This document shows positions 32,001 to 41,747 of a stretch of 55,645 nt of DNA, piece by piece. Position 1 is the first letter of the stretch. Every line of letters starts with the position of its first letter. The translations under genes and the position numbers were made by a program. Below the pieces are notes generated by a model. It had not been told where the DNA came from. It saw nothing but the letters and a program-made list of their open reading frames with translations, and searched no databases. This DNA comes from JAICIG01 sp035532215 (lineage in GTDB: Bacteria; Planctomycetota; Planctomycetia; Pirellulales; JAICIG01): contig DATKRK010000053.1 of the NCBI GenBank assembly GCA_035532215.1, positions 1-55,645 of the forward strand. Reading direction: 5' to 3'.

Positions 32001-35000
32001 GTAGCGCAGCGTTTCGCGGTCTCGCAGCGGCCGCAGGTAGTGGAGCCGGCTCTGCGACGACTCGGGCGATAAGCCGCTGACGCGGCGACCGTGAATCACG
32101 CCTGCGGCGGCGCGCCAGTCGTAGTCTTCCGGCCGCAGCGTGTTGCCATAGCGATAGTAGCCGCCGTTGTTGTTGTTGTTATTGTTCGGGTCGGGCCGAA
32201 ACAAGCGCGGCGGCTGGCTCTCGTTGTAGTAGTGCGTCAGCCAGCCGTCGAGCCGGTCGCCCGCAACGAGCTGCAGCTCGTGCGGAATCGTCGGCTGGCC
32301 CTTGATCTGCACGTTGCGGAACGCCGTGCGACGCTCGCGACTGGTGAACAGCGCCAGCCAGGGCGCGGCGGGGCTTGGGGCGTTCTCGCGATAGACCGTT
32401 TGCCCATTGATCAGGAACTGCACGCTGCCGGGCTCGACGCGCACCGTGTAGCGATTGAACGCCCCCGAGCGAATGGTGAACAGCTTGCTCTGGATCTGTT
32501 CGTGATGACCGACCGGATAGACGGTTGCGTTCTTCGAGAATGCAAAGGCCTCGAGACAGAGACCGCCGTAGCCGAGATTGGCTTCGGCCCAGGCGCCGTC
32601 GAGCAAATCGGCCGAGACCTCGAAGGCGCCGGCGAGCGGATAGTCGAAGATCAGATGGTCGGACGCGGCGCCGCCAACGTGAACGGCTTGCTTGCCGTCG
32701 ACGGCCCACCAGGGCTTGGCGGCGCCCGAGCGATGCGCGGAGGCATCCAGATAAACCGCCGGCTGCCAGGGGATTCGTTGGGCGACGTCGTCTTGCCGCT
32801 GGCCGCCGCGGCGCCGGGCCGCCAGGTCTCCCACATCGATCCGCAGATGCGAGAGCAGCGGATGGTCCTGGGCGCGCTGCGAATAGATGAGCAGCGAGTC
32901 GAGCATCTCGCCGCCCAGGTCGTTCAACTGCGAACTGGCCGCGCAAGCGTTGGCCGCCAGGTATTCGCCCCAGGGAGTCGGCTTCGTACGGTCTTCCTGG
33001 GCCGGAATGCTCTCGGACAACTGCGTTTTCAAGGCCTCGGCCGCCTGCCGCGCTTCCTTGGGCCGGCGCCGGGCAAGTTCGACCAGCACCGCCAGCGCGC
33101 CGGCATTCTCGATTTTCTGGTTTGGATCGTTCGCCGCCGCACGCACCAATTCGGCGAGCTCGTCCAGCTTGCCCGCGCCTTGCGCGGCCTCGACCAGCGC
33201 GGTCAGCGTGCTCTCGACGTCGCCCGCAGCGTTGCCAGAGTTCCCGAATTCCGCCGGACCGGCAAACGGCTGGGGCAGATCGTCGCGCGGCACGAACGCT
33301 GCCAGCAGCCGCACGGCTTTACGGTCTTTCGTGGGCAGCGACCATTGTTTTAGTTTTTCGTAGCGCACTGCGGGGGGCGCCGCAGCCAGTTGCCGGAACA
33401 AGGCGACTGCCGCGGGGCCCACGTCGATCTGGCCGTAGTTGGAGGGAATCGTCGTGTCGGCATACTGGCCGAGCATGTCGAGCGCGTCGTCGATTTGACT
33501 GGCCGCGGCAAACTCGTTGGCGACTTTGGCCAATTGTTGCTTGCGGCGGTAGACGCCGTAGTCGCCCGAATAACGCACGTTCATCTGCTGGCAGACGGCC
33601 AGATAATCGTCGAGCGTCTTGCGACCGGCTTCGGCGGCGCCGGTGCGCAACTGATGGCGCGCCACCAACAACAGCAAGCTGGCGGCCGGCTCGTCATTGG
33701 ACGTTTGTTGGGCCTGGGTCGACAGATTGGCGGCCGCCGTCTCGGCGATGCCCAGCGCCCTGGGCGCCAACGCGGCGTCGGCCAAGGCAGGCAGCGCCGC
33801 GTGGCAGGCCAGCTCGGCCGAGCTTTGCAGGGTCTCGCTGACGATCCGCTGGCGCAGCCAATCGAGGTTTTCCGCCGCAGCTTGGCGGTCGCCCTTCGCC
33901 AAGGCCAATTGCACCAGCAGCACATGACCGGGCAACTGCGCCAACGGCTGTGGCAGACGCTTCGTGATTTGCTCGCGGAGCCGATCGGCGCAATTGCCGC
34001 GGACCGCCCACTCCGCCAGCGCCTTGCCGGCGCTTGTCGGGCCGCGCAACGACGACGTGCTCAAGGGCGGCGCGTAGAGCAGGATTTCACCCGGCCGGCC
34101 CGCGGGCATCACCGCCTCGGCCAGCGCCTCGTAGATGGCGGCCGGCGGCGCGGCGTGCCGTTTCCAGAGGGCATCCAGCCGCCGGATGCGACTTTCCACG
34201 CGCTCGGCAATTTGCGATTGGTCGTTGTCCGGGCGGTTCGATCGCGTCATGCGGATGACCTGCCCGCCGCTGCGCTGCATGGCCTTCATCGGCAGCACCG
34301 GCGGCCCCGGGCGCAGCGCCTCGCGCGCCGCCCGCAGGCTCAGTTCGTGCAGGCCGTGCTCGGCGGCCAGGGCGGCGATTTCCATCGCCTGGTCGAACTG
34401 TTCGAGCGTGGCGACGGGCAAGCCGGGCGATTTTTCAGGCGCCTTGGCGCCGCGGGCGGGCGAAGGCCGGGCGCGTGGCGGCGCCGGGGAATTGTCAGCC
34501 AACGCCAGTTGCGTCGGCAGGGCGCGGTCGAACATCGCAAGCGACGCGGCGAGCGGCGTCGGCAGCGAACGCCTGGCGGCGACGCGACTGCGCGCGGCGC
34601 CGAGCCGGGCGCTTGGCTTGACGCCGTTGACGGGCTGGGGCGCTTTGCCGGGCTGGGGCGCTTTGCCGGGCGCTTTTTTCGATTCGTCCGGCTCGGGCAG
34701 GACCAATTGGAGCATTTCGCCCCAACTGCGCTCGGCCGCCTTGCGATCGCCGCGATCGAGTTCGGCCTGGCCTCGCTCGCGGAGCATGGCCAGGGCGTAG
34801 ATCGGGTCGAGCTGTCGCCGGGCGGCCTGCAAGGCTCGCTCGGCCAGCTTGCCGCCGGCCTCGCGAAGCGAATCTCGCTTCAAGCACTCGCGGGCCACCA
34901 GCCACAGACCGATCTGGCGCGCGGCTTCGCCCCGCTGGCGCGAGTTGGGACGGCCCCCTGCGGCGACCTCCTCCAACGGCGTTTCGGCGACCAGCTTTTG

Positions 35001-38000
35001 CAAGCGCTCGAGGGCCGCGTTGATTTGGTCTTCTTGACCGCCCGCCAACGCGGCCAGCGCCGCGGCGATTTGCGCCGAGACATCTCGCGGGTGGTCGCCG
35101 GCCAGCGCGTTGGCGCGCGCCTCGGCCTGGGCGCGCAACGCGGCGTCCGATGCGGCCGATTTCAGTACGCGGGCCAGCATGCTCGTCAGCTCGGCGCGCG
35201 AAAGATCGCGCGGCTGCACCATCAGCAACAAGTCGATGGCCGGCGCGTCGCGCCCCGCTTCCTCGGGCGGGGCCAAAAGCGTGTCGATCGCGCGTCGCAA
35301 ATCCTCGGGCTTGAGGTTTTCCATCGCCTTGGCCAGTCCTTGCTCGGCTCGCTGCTGAAAGTTCCCGCCGCCCCAGTTCTGCGCGAGTTCGAGCGACTCT
35401 TTGCCGGCTAACAGTTCGTTATACGTCTTTGCCGCGTCGGCGACGTAACCCAATTCGAGCAGTTGTTGGCCGATAGACGTCAGATTTTGCACGCGCTCAT
35501 AGGCCGCGTAATTCGGATCGTAGTTGTCGTAGTTGCTGCCCCTCGCCAACTTCAGCACCAGCGCGCGAGCGTCTTCATCGCGGCCCGCCTGATGATAGAT
35601 GCCGACCAAACGTTTGAGCGGGCTATAGCTGTATTCGAGTCGCACGTCGGGGTTGTCGACGGTGCTCTCGTAAAGCTTCGTCGCCAGGTCGCTAAATTCG
35701 CCGCGGTTCTCCAGTTCCTGGCCCGCCACCCAGCATGCATAGGTAGGCAGCGGCGAACGCCGGTCGGCCAGCAGTTCCTCGATTGCGGCGCGGGCCTCGG
35801 CCGGCTGGCCGCGACGCGCCTGGATCAGCGCCAGCAGCAACTTGCCGCCGGTCCATTGCGGAAAGTTCTTGACGGCCGTTTCCAGTTCCTTCGAGACGGG
35901 TTCCAACTCATTGCGCTGCGCTGCGGCGTCCAAAAAGCGGCTGACGAGACTGTTTACCCGGCCGTCGCCGTTGTAAGACATCACGCTGGTGACGCCCGAC
36001 CAGGCATCGGCCGGCGCCACGCCGGCTTTCGGGATGACCGCTTCGCGAGCGTAGCCGTAGGCTTCCTGCGTGTTCCAGAACTGGTTATCGTACATCTGCG
36101 AGAGGAGCTGATCGCGTTGCGTCGGAAAGGCCTCCCAGGCCATTTTGAACAGCTTCATCGCCTGCGTTCGCTGTTCGGCGGTGCGGGTCATGTTTCGGAT
36201 GATATTGGTGACCGTGTAATAGTTGCCCAGCGACTTGAGATCGATGCCTTCCAACAGCTTGACCAGCTCGTCTTCCTTTTTGGCTTGGCGGAAGGTTTGT
36301 TCGATCTGCCAGTAACTATTGCCGAACAGCCGGGGCTCCTTCTTGATCGCCGCGACGTAACGTTCGACGGCCGCCGCGGGGTCGCCGGCTTGCGATAACT
36401 GCTGGGCCGTTTGGTATTGCAGCCGGGCGTCATCGGGCCGCGCCGCCGCCATTTGCTGATACATTTCGACGCTTTTTTTGCGGTCCCCTGCCGCTTGGTA
36501 GTATTCCGCCAACATTTGATGAATCTGCACCGAGTGGGGCGAGTTCTTCAATTGGGACTCGGCCCGGTCGATCATGTCTTTGAGCTTGCCCATCCGCGCC
36601 AGCACCTGAATGGCCTGCCCGCGGGCGACGTCCTCGCTCGTCTGCCCCATGTTAAGATTGTTCTGCCGCGCGGGGGCGCGGCGCAGGATTTGGTGCGCCA
36701 CTTGGGCCGCCACGTCGGGTTTGTCCTGGCCCTGGTATTGCTGCATCAAGGCCACCAGGGCCGCGGTGCGGTTGCCCGCCTGCCGCCGCGCGCGCGACAC
36801 GATGGCTTCGGCCAGATCGTGCATGCCCAACTGCCGCATCTGCGCGGCCAACTCGATCTGCAGTTCGGCGTCGAGCCGCAACCCGAACAACCGTTCGGCC
36901 GCCTGCCTGGCCCGTTCGATTTCGCCCGAGCGCACCGCCACGCGCAAGGCCAGCAGCTCGCGGCGCTGCATGGTCGTCTGATCCAAGGGCGTCACGGCGT
37001 CGGCCAGCTCCAAGGCTTCCTCCAGATCGCCGTTGGTCTCGCATAGCTCGGCCAGTTCGAGCTTCAGGTTCAAGTCGTCGGGCGCCAGTTCGCAGGCCCG
37101 CGCGAATTCGTCGACCGCCTCGCGAGGCGATTCCTGCCACGACTCGACATAGGCCACGGCCAACTGCGGATAGATGCGGTCGGCGCCGCGCGCCGGATCG
37201 GCCGCGGCGGCGCGCAGATGCGCCGTGAGGTCGCTCAGCAAGTCGTCGCGCTTGTAGAGTTCGTAGGCGTTGCGCAACAGCATGATGCCGCCCGCGTCGA
37301 AATAATCGTTGGGCAGCGGGAAAGCGATGCGGACGTTCGTCGGGTTCGACCCGACATAGATCCGGTAATAAGGCGAATTGACGTTCGTATTCGAGCGGCG
37401 AGTCGCACTCGGGCGAGCGGCGGCCCGCGTTTGCTGCAGGTAGTAGGCCCAATAGCGGTCGTACAGCCGCAACACCTCGGCATGTTGCTTGGCGTCGGCC
37501 TGCTTGCCCATCAGCCGTGCCAAAGCGTCGGCGACCGTGCTCGAGTAGTTCGCGGCGCTCGGGCCGCGGCGGTTGACGGGTTGTTGGGCCAGCTTGTCGA
37601 GCAGTTTCAGTGCGCTTGCGGCGTCGCCGCGCTGGCTGGCGAAAGACAGCATCGAGACGATGCTCGCGCTCTGGTCGGCCTGGTCCAGCGCCTCGCCGTA
37701 GATTTGCTGCTCTTCTGCGGTGCGTTTGGCGCGGCGCAATTCGGCGGTCACGTTGTTGAGAACTAGCTGTCCGTAGTAGCCTGATTGGTCGAAAAACTCG
37801 GGCCGTTTTTGGCGGAGGCTGCGATACGCGGCCAGCATCCGATCGAGTTCGTCGGCAGCCAGCGGTTCGATGCCATCGTCGGCGCCGCCAGCCGAGCGCG
37901 ATGGGCTAGTGCGATTGGGCATTACGGTTCGGTTGCCCAGCGACGACAGATAAACCCATTGTCCCATCGGATCGTCGCCGTCGGCCAGCGCCTGCCCCGC

Positions 38001-41000
38001 CTGGAACATGGCCGGATAGTCTTGTCGGACGGCCTGCAGATAATACCAGTCCCATCGCGCGCGCAGCCGGCGATCGGCGTCGGGCGATTCAACGGCGTCG
38101 TCGCGGGCCTGTTTCTGCTCGGCGAGAAAGGCGTCCTGTTGGCTGCCCTTTTCGGCGAAGGCCAACAGCCAGGCCAGTGCCGCCATCCGCGCTTGGCCGA
38201 AATCGCCCGGCGACCAGAGCCGCGGCTGGTTCGAGTAATAGGACTGCACTTGCAGGCCCGTGACGCTGCGGATTTGATAGGCCGCCTGAACTCGCATCAG
38301 CGCTGGCGGCAGCTCGCTCACGAGCGACGTCTGGCGAGTCGAGACGCCCGTCGGCTGCCGGGCCGTACGGCTCTTGAGCGCTTTGGCTTCGGAGCCGAGG
38401 TCGTCGTCGCTCAGCCGCAAGGCCAGGATTTTGCGGCAGCGGGCCGCGGCCTCCTGCGGCTTTTCGGCGGCCAAGACCTGCGCTTCGCGGTAGAGCATCT
38501 CCCAGTCATCGGGCCGTTCGCGCAAGGCGCGGTCGGTCACGGCGAGCGCCGTTTCGCCTTTGCCCGAGTTGATCAGGCTGTCGATCGCGCGGAGCACTTT
38601 TTCGGGCTCTTCCTCCTTTTCGGTCAGCCGCTGCCAGATGGCGCTGGCCTCTTCGGTTTGGCCAGTGCGCGTCAACAGCAGGGCCAGCCGCGTTTCGCTC
38701 TCTTTGCCGGGCGCCAGGCGCACCAACTGCTGCTGGTACTTGGCCGCCTCGGCCAGGTCGCCCTCGGCCTCCAGCAGCGTCGAGAGCTGTTGCAGAAGCT
38801 GCGTGTCGCTGGGGTTCTGCGACAACAGTCGCACCAGTTCCTGACCGGCCGTGCCGTAATCGCCGGCGGCGTGATACGCCTGCGCCACGCAAATGCTCGG
38901 TTCGCGCGACTCGCGGGCTTCGCGCCGCAGGCGTTCCAGGCGTTCCAGCAGGCGGTCGAAGTGGTTGGTTTGCAAATAGAGCTCCGCCAGCCGCGAAACG
39001 ACGTCGAGTTTCGGCTCCAACTCGCCGGCCTTTTCGAAGGCCCGCCAGTAAAGCTCGATCGCTTCGTCGGTGCGGAAACGGTCGGCCAGCGTTTTCGCCA
39101 AGGTCAGCAAGACCCGCGGATCGCTGGGATTGGCCCGCAGCGAGCGGCGCAGCGTTTCCAGCCCCTCTTCGCTCTCGCCGAGTTGGAAGCAGAGCTCGGC
39201 GAAGAATTCGTAATGCTCCGGGTTGCCGGGCGCGGCGGCCAGCAGATCGCGGCCGGCGGCCAGCGCATCGTCGCGGCGGCCGAGCCGGGCTTCGAGCTTG
39301 GCGACTTCCGTCAAGTACAGCGTCCGCGAGCGGCGATCGATGGCCGCCAGCTTGCGATAGGTGTTCGCCGCGTCGAGCAGGTTGCCCGCAGCTTCTTCAA
39401 TTCGCGCCGCCGCCGTCAGCGCCCGCGCCGATTTGCCGTCGAGCGCCAGCGCCTGGTTGATGGCGGCCGTCGCCTCGGGAAGCTGCCGGGCCGCCTCGCG
39501 CAGCCGCGCCAGCCGATACCAGTCGCCGGCGTCGGCATTCGACTCGATGCGCTGGCTCAAGGCGTCGATCTCGGCCGCGAGCCGCTCGGCCCCCTCGTAC
39601 ACTTTGATCTGCTGGTTCAAGACGCCTTCGTGCTCTTCGTCGTTTCCGGCCAGCTTTTCGGCTACGTCGAGTTGAGGCAGCGCCTGGTCGAACTGCCGAT
39701 CCTGGCCGAGCAGGTCGGCGTAGGCGAGCTGCCGGGAAAAGTCGTCGTTTTCCAACTCGCAGGCCTGGCCCATCGTGTCGACGGCTTCCTTCAAGTAGCC
39801 GAAGCCCGAGAGCACCTCGGCCAGCCGCGTCAGGTTCTTGGCGTTTCGGTTCGATCCGGCGGCGATGGCCCGCCACGCGGCCAGCGCCTCGTCGGATCGT
39901 TTGAGCGTGTGGTAATACTCGCCGAGATATTCGTGGTACTGCGGCGAGTCGGGGTCGAGTTCCACGGCGCGACGATAAAGCGCAAGCGCCTCGTCGGTCA
40001 TCTCGGCGTGCCGGAACAGATCGGCCGCTTGCGTGGCGGCTAGCGGATCTTTCGGCCGGGCGGTCGCCAGCCGCCGCCAGATCTTGGCGGCCGCTTGCTT
40101 GCGCTCGGCCTCGTCGCGAGACTTGTCGCGCAAAATCAACTGCCCCCATTCGCGCAAGTAGTCGGGATTGTCGGGATCGGTCTTGTCGAGCGCCTCGTAC
40201 TGGGCGATCGCCTCGGGCCAGCGCTGGTCGAAGATCAACTGCTCGATGAACGTCAGCCGCAGCTCTTTGCGCGAGGGGGCGAGCTTGATCGCCTTTTCCA
40301 GCCACGTCTGCGCCTCGGGCACGCGGCCTTGCGCCGCCAGCGTGTGCGCCAGCCGGGCCATGGCGTCGACGTCGTCGTCGTGTTTCTCCAGCCAGCCGGC
40401 GTAGTACTTCGCCAGGCCGGCCTGATCGTCGTTCCGCAGGAAGGCTTCTTCGATGCGGCGGCGGACCTCGCGATAGAGCCAGCTATCGGGGTTCAGATCG
40501 GCCAGCATGGTCTCGAAACCGGCCAGGGCCTCGGCGGTCTGGCCGAGCTTCAACTGCAACTCGCCCGCCTGCATGCGAAACAGCGATTGCCGGTAGCGGT
40601 CCTTGGTCGAGTTGGCCAGCTTCCGATAGCGAGTCAAAGCCTCAGCGTGCTGGCCTTCTTCGGCCAGGGTCGAAGCGATTTGCTCCTGAACGCGGGCATC
40701 GTCGGGAAACAGCTTTTCCAGCCGCGCCCAGACGGCCAGCGCCTGCTCGTTGCGCTGAGCGCGCTGGTAGACACGCCCCAGCGCTTGAAACACCTCCAGC
40801 AGTTCCGCGGGCGGCGGCTTGCGCTCGATCGCCCGCTCGAAAGCCGCGGCGGCCGCTTCGGGCTGGCCGACCAGCACGAGCGACTGACCCAGGTAATAGG
40901 GCGCCAGGTAATTCTTGGCCGCCGCCTTTTCAGCCTGTTCGAAGGCGGCGACCGCAGCCGCATCGTGCCCGCGTTGCGATTCGATCAGCCCCACGATCAT

Positions 41001-41270
41001 CCACGAGACGCCGTCGGCGGCGACTTTCGCGGTGCGCTCGCGATAGGTTTCGACGAGCTTGTCGAGCGTGCCGCGTTCGACGTGATAGCCGTAGATGCGG
41101 TCGAGCGCCGTGCCGCGCCGCGGGTTCTTTTCGAGCACGGTGAGAAATCGCTCGATGATCTGCCGCTCGCGCGCTTCGTCGGCATCGTCCTGCGCAGGCG
41201 CCGAGTGCTCGACGGCGACGACGACCAAAGCCAGGAACAAGATCCGCAATGCCAACGTCCAACGGGTCAT
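29058..41270 (-). CDS. Giant exported TPR protein with repeated C-terminal modules (DUF1583-like)
   Basis: A 4070-residue protein, one unbroken frame of 12.2 kb. The signal peptide MTRWTLALRILFLALVVVAV is followed by EHSAPAQDD. Residues ~30 to ~2700 are almost continuous TPR-type repeats (for example LAPYYLGQSLVLVGQPEAAA, LAELCETNGDLEEALELADA), with Pro/Ala/Lys linkers such as the GKAPQP repeats near 34640. From ~2877 to 3217 and again from ~3508 to 3827 two homologous beta-rich modules occur: compare GAFEVSADLLDG with GDFELEAELSTFG, and LDRLVFLLEPEGVALHW with LDRLALLMEPSGVAIHW. A last beta-rich domain (~3857-4070) ends at KAGKAK. I recall this layout from Rhodopirellula giant proteins carrying DUF1583. 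It is probably a periplasmic or surface scaffold. The ATG at 41270 has GAGGAGAAAC upstream. Confidence 0.88.
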   Translation of the reverse strand: MTRWTLALRILFLALVVVAVEHSAPAQDDADEARERQIIERFLTVLEKNPRRGTALDRIYGYHVERGTLDKLVETYRERTAKVAADGVSWMIVGLIESQRGHDAAAVAAFEQAEKAAAKNYLAPYYLGQSLVLVGQPEAAAAAFERAIERKPPPAELLEVFQALGRVYQRAQRNEQALAVWARLEKLFPDDARVQEQIASTLAEEGQHAEALTRYRKLANSTKDRYRQSLFRMQAGELQLKLGQTAEALAGFETMLADLNPDSWLYREVRRRIEEAFLRNDDQAGLAKYYAGWLEKHDDDVDAMARLAHTLAAQGRVPEAQTWLEKAIKLAPSRKELRLTFIEQLIFDQRWPEAIAQYEALDKTDPDNPDYLREWGQLILRDKSRDEAERKQAAAKIWRRLATARPKDPLAATQAADLFRHAEMTDEALALYRRAVELDPDSPQYHEYLGEYYHTLKRSDEALAAWRAIAAGSNRNAKNLTRLAEVLSGFGYLKEAVDTMGQACELENDDFSRQLAYADLLGQDRQFDQALPQLDVAEKLAGNDEEHEGVLNQQIKVYEGAERLAAEIDALSQRIESNADAGDWYRLARLREAARQLPEATAAINQALALDGKSARALTAAARIEEAAGNLLDAANTYRKLAAIDRRSRTLYLTEVAKLEARLGRRDDALAAGRDLLAAAPGNPEHYEFFAELCFQLGESEEGLETLRRSLRANPSDPRVLLTLAKTLADRFRTDEAIELYWRAFEKAGELEPKLDVVSRLAELYLQTNHFDRLLERLERLRREARESREPSICVAQAYHAAGDYGTAGQELVRLLSQNPSDTQLLQQLSTLLEAEGDLAEAAKYQQQLVRLAPGKESETRLALLLTRTGQTEEASAIWQRLTEKEEEPEKVLRAIDSLINSGKGETALAVTDRALRERPDDWEMLYREAQVLAAEKPQEAAARCRKILALRLSDDDLGSEAKALKSRTARQPTGVSTRQTSLVSELPPALMRVQAAYQIRSVTGLQVQSYYSNQPRLWSPGDFGQARMAALAWLLAFAEKGSQQDAFLAEQKQARDDAVESPDADRRLRARWDWYYLQAVRQDYPAMFQAGQALADGDDPMGQWVYLSSLGNRTVMPNRTSPSRSAGGADDGIEPLAADELDRMLAAYRSLRQKRPEFFDQSGYYGQLVLNNVTAELRRAKRTAEEQQIYGEALDQADQSASIVSMLSFASQRGDAASALKLLDKLAQQPVNRRGPSAANYSSTVADALARLMGKQADAKQHAEVLRLYDRYWAYYLQQTRAAARPSATRRSNTNVNSPYYRIYVGSNPTNVRIAFPLPNDYFDAGGIMLLRNAYELYKRDDLLSDLTAHLRAAAADPARGADRIYPQLAVAYVESWQESPREAVDEFARACELAPDDLNLKLELAELCETNGDLEEALELADAVTPLDQTTMQRRELLALRVAVRSGEIERARQAAERLFGLRLDAELQIELAAQMRQLGMHDLAEAIVSRARRQAGNRTAALVALMQQYQGQDKPDVAAQVAHQILRRAPARQNNLNMGQTSEDVARGQAIQVLARMGKLKDMIDRAESQLKNSPHSVQIHQMLAEYYQAAGDRKKSVEMYQQMAAARPDDARLQYQTAQQLSQAGDPAAAVERYVAAIKKEPRLFGNSYWQIEQTFRQAKKEDELVKLLEGIDLKSLGNYYTVTNIIRNMTRTAEQRTQAMKLFKMAWEAFPTQRDQLLSQMYDNQFWNTQEAYGYAREAVIPKAGVAPADAWSGVTSVMSYNGDGRVNSLVSRFLDAAAQRNELEPVSKELETAVKNFPQWTGGKLLLALIQARRGQPAEARAAIEELLADRRSPLPTYACWVAGQELENRGEFSDLATKLYESTVDNPDVRLEYSYSPLKRLVGIYHQAGRDEDARALVLKLARGSNYDNYDPNYAAYERVQNLTSIGQQLLELGYVADAAKTYNELLAGKESLELAQNWGGGNFQQRAEQGLAKAMENLKPEDLRRAIDTLLAPPEEAGRDAPAIDLLLMVQPRDLSRAELTSMLARVLKSAASDAALRAQAEARANALAGDHPRDVSAQIAAALAALAGGQEDQINAALERLQKLVAETPLEEVAAGGRPNSRQRGEAARQIGLWLVARECLKRDSLREAGGKLAERALQAARRQLDPIYALAMLRERGQAELDRGDRKAAERSWGEMLQLVLPEPDESKKAPGKAPQPGKAPQPVNGVKPSARLGAARSRVAARRSLPTPLAASLAMFDRALPTQLALADNSPAPPRARPSPARGAKAPEKSPGLPVATLEQFDQAMEIAALAAEHGLHELSLRAAREALRPGPPVLPMKAMQRSGGQVIRMTRSNRPDNDQSQIAERVESRIRRLDALWKRHAAPPAAIYEALAEAVMPAGRPGEILLYAPPLSTSSLRGPTSAGKALAEWAVRGNCADRLREQITKRLPQPLAQLPGHVLLVQLALAKGDRQAAAENLDWLRQRIVSETLQSSAELACHAALPALADAALAPRALGIAETAAANLSTQAQQTSNDEPAASLLLLVARHQLRTGAAEAGRKTLDDYLAVCQQMNVRYSGDYGVYRRKQQLAKVANEFAAASQIDDALDMLGQYADTTIPSNYGQIDVGPAAVALFRQLAAAPPAVRYEKLKQWSLPTKDRKAVRLLAAFVPRDDLPQPFAGPAEFGNSGNAAGDVESTLTALVEAAQGAGKLDELAELVRAAANDPNQKIENAGALAVLVELARRRPKEARQAAEALKTQLSESIPAQEDRTKPTPWGEYLAANACAASSQLNDLGGEMLDSLLIYSQRAQDHPLLSHLRIDVGDLAARRRGGQRQDDVAQRIPWQPAVYLDASAHRSGAAKPWWAVDGKQAVHVGGAASDHLIFDYPLAGAFEVSADLLDGAWAEANLGYGGLCLEAFAFSKNATVYPVGHHEQIQSKLFTIRSGAFNRYTVRVEPGSVQFLINGQTVYRENAPSPAAPWLALFTSRERRTAFRNVQIKGQPTIPHELQLVAGDRLDGWLTHYYNESQPPRLFRPDPNNNNNNNGGYYRYGNTLRPEDYDWRAAAGVIHGRRVSGLSPESSQSRLHYLRPLRDRETLRYEFFYEPEAVHVHPALDRLVFLLEPEGVALHWMTDGETDPAGLPPDNRAVEPASRCGPDRLPLQPVEWNAVEMRLAEGEVALALNGVEIYRRPLEASNDRLFSFFHFKDRTAAQVRKVVLTGDDWPQTLSETQLANLLSPIDPKADIDPGRLAETLLGEENVYLSTWPTWQASRTLPAPERYAYLRDWILPDAVRGSVVRLYGDFTPTDPAPPVADSVSAAPPLDEGARRVHRGGDLVAPALELVSVAAELGKLDELRVAVEARAMQDKYSEQGKMALLALIAVAAHDDERARQALATLYPLAKTTPKAEAEYRRWPALAAAWAAFERPALRPIAMTMLNQIADASQGTTPRWVNISRHLRARAALASRPDGNIVFGAPLALKQWREANHATAASRGNGQPPVHWQHRPGGLMHYAGHEFDYVYFGVPLRGDFELEAELSTFGWREIKAVYAGLKFGVLYDHKHYTLSNFERNRPNGPIDPPLAPLGQWFRCRLSVKDGQYTAFVNGRQVFSERLPAEPDPWLAIQSWGPYLGEVRQVRISGSPSVPDEINLSAAANLDSWLAEYYHESVAGEEAAWAKRGEEIFGRKLADAGEGVRESLLQYHRPLFEDGRIDYEFYYQPGEATVAPALDRLALLMEPSGVAIHWLSDAQFDRTGLTPDNRTIEQEHRRGPAALPLKDHAWNQVRLTLTGDTVALKLNGIEIYERKLEPTNQRMFGLYHDAAHTEARVRNVLYRGAWPKSLPSLADQELAASPAERAALDAQKLTAQFQFDFRGAKPIPGELAPVPQNAATFISRSAAGAKIVLPVGQQKPGAVGYETRFRLHGDFEIVAVYSELKTTPAAKAWGPGIDLHLRLDGADNPDLMLERRQRDDGQHISQSIFAFELPDKLDRPMSMQSQPTPAAAGKLKIARKGPVAYYLFAERDSDDYRLISEHLVGEADAMRAEVYARAFSKDSGVDVVLEQLSIRAESFVDPARAGKAK
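32166..32186 (-). repeat. Asn-codon microsatellite in the giant gene
   Basis: On the minus strand AAC, AAT and five more AAC codons in a row encode seven asparagines in PDPNNNNNNNGGYYRYGN. The run sits in a loop between two parts of the first C-terminal module. Near-identical triplets make it prone to length change in steps of one residue. Confidence 0.8.
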
Positions 41271-41747
41271 GGCTGTTTCTCCTCTCAGCACGGCAGCCAA
41301 CCGAATGCGACTCATTGCCTCATCCCCTTCAACGAGATTCGCCGCGTCTAAAGCTCGAAATGACCGTTGACCGGAGCCGCATAGGCTTGTCAGCGCTTGA
41401 GAAGTGTCTGGCAGCGTCCGGCAAGGATTCTCACACCGTAGGCGCGTGATTGGTGAATGTCAACTTAATCAAGTTCCTGCGCTGTGAGGCGCCGCGCCGT
41501 CGCAAATTATCGAGTTTGCAATATTTTATGACAATTTGGTTGACAACCTTGCGCCGACGCGGTTTCAATGCAGGCGTTGTGCGGCCTCTCGTCTTCGGAA
41601 CCTTGCGGCCCCTGGGGCAGCCATGTTGTCAGCTCAGTCCTTTCTCTTCGACGACGGCCGTTCTGTTCGGAATGTAATCGGCGCGCTATCGTTATTCGCG
41701 GCTGGCGCACCGCACCGATCGACCTTTCCGCGCGGAGTCTCTGCTGC
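41271..41747. other. Divergent promoter region of the giant gene and the MoxR operon
   Basis: A 477-base spacer with no gene I can support. The part at 41450-41560 is AT-rich compared with all neighbours, and holds TTGACA at 41540-41545 on the plus strand and several TTTGCAA-like words (GCAAA and TTTGC arms near 41510). It should carry promoters in both directions; no -10 is clear enough to name. Confidence 0.45.

Noticed and set aside
37785..40043. 752-codon open frame opposite the giant gene
   Set aside because: Low-complexity Arg/Gln/Leu translation typical of the complement of TPR coding sequence; no start signals.
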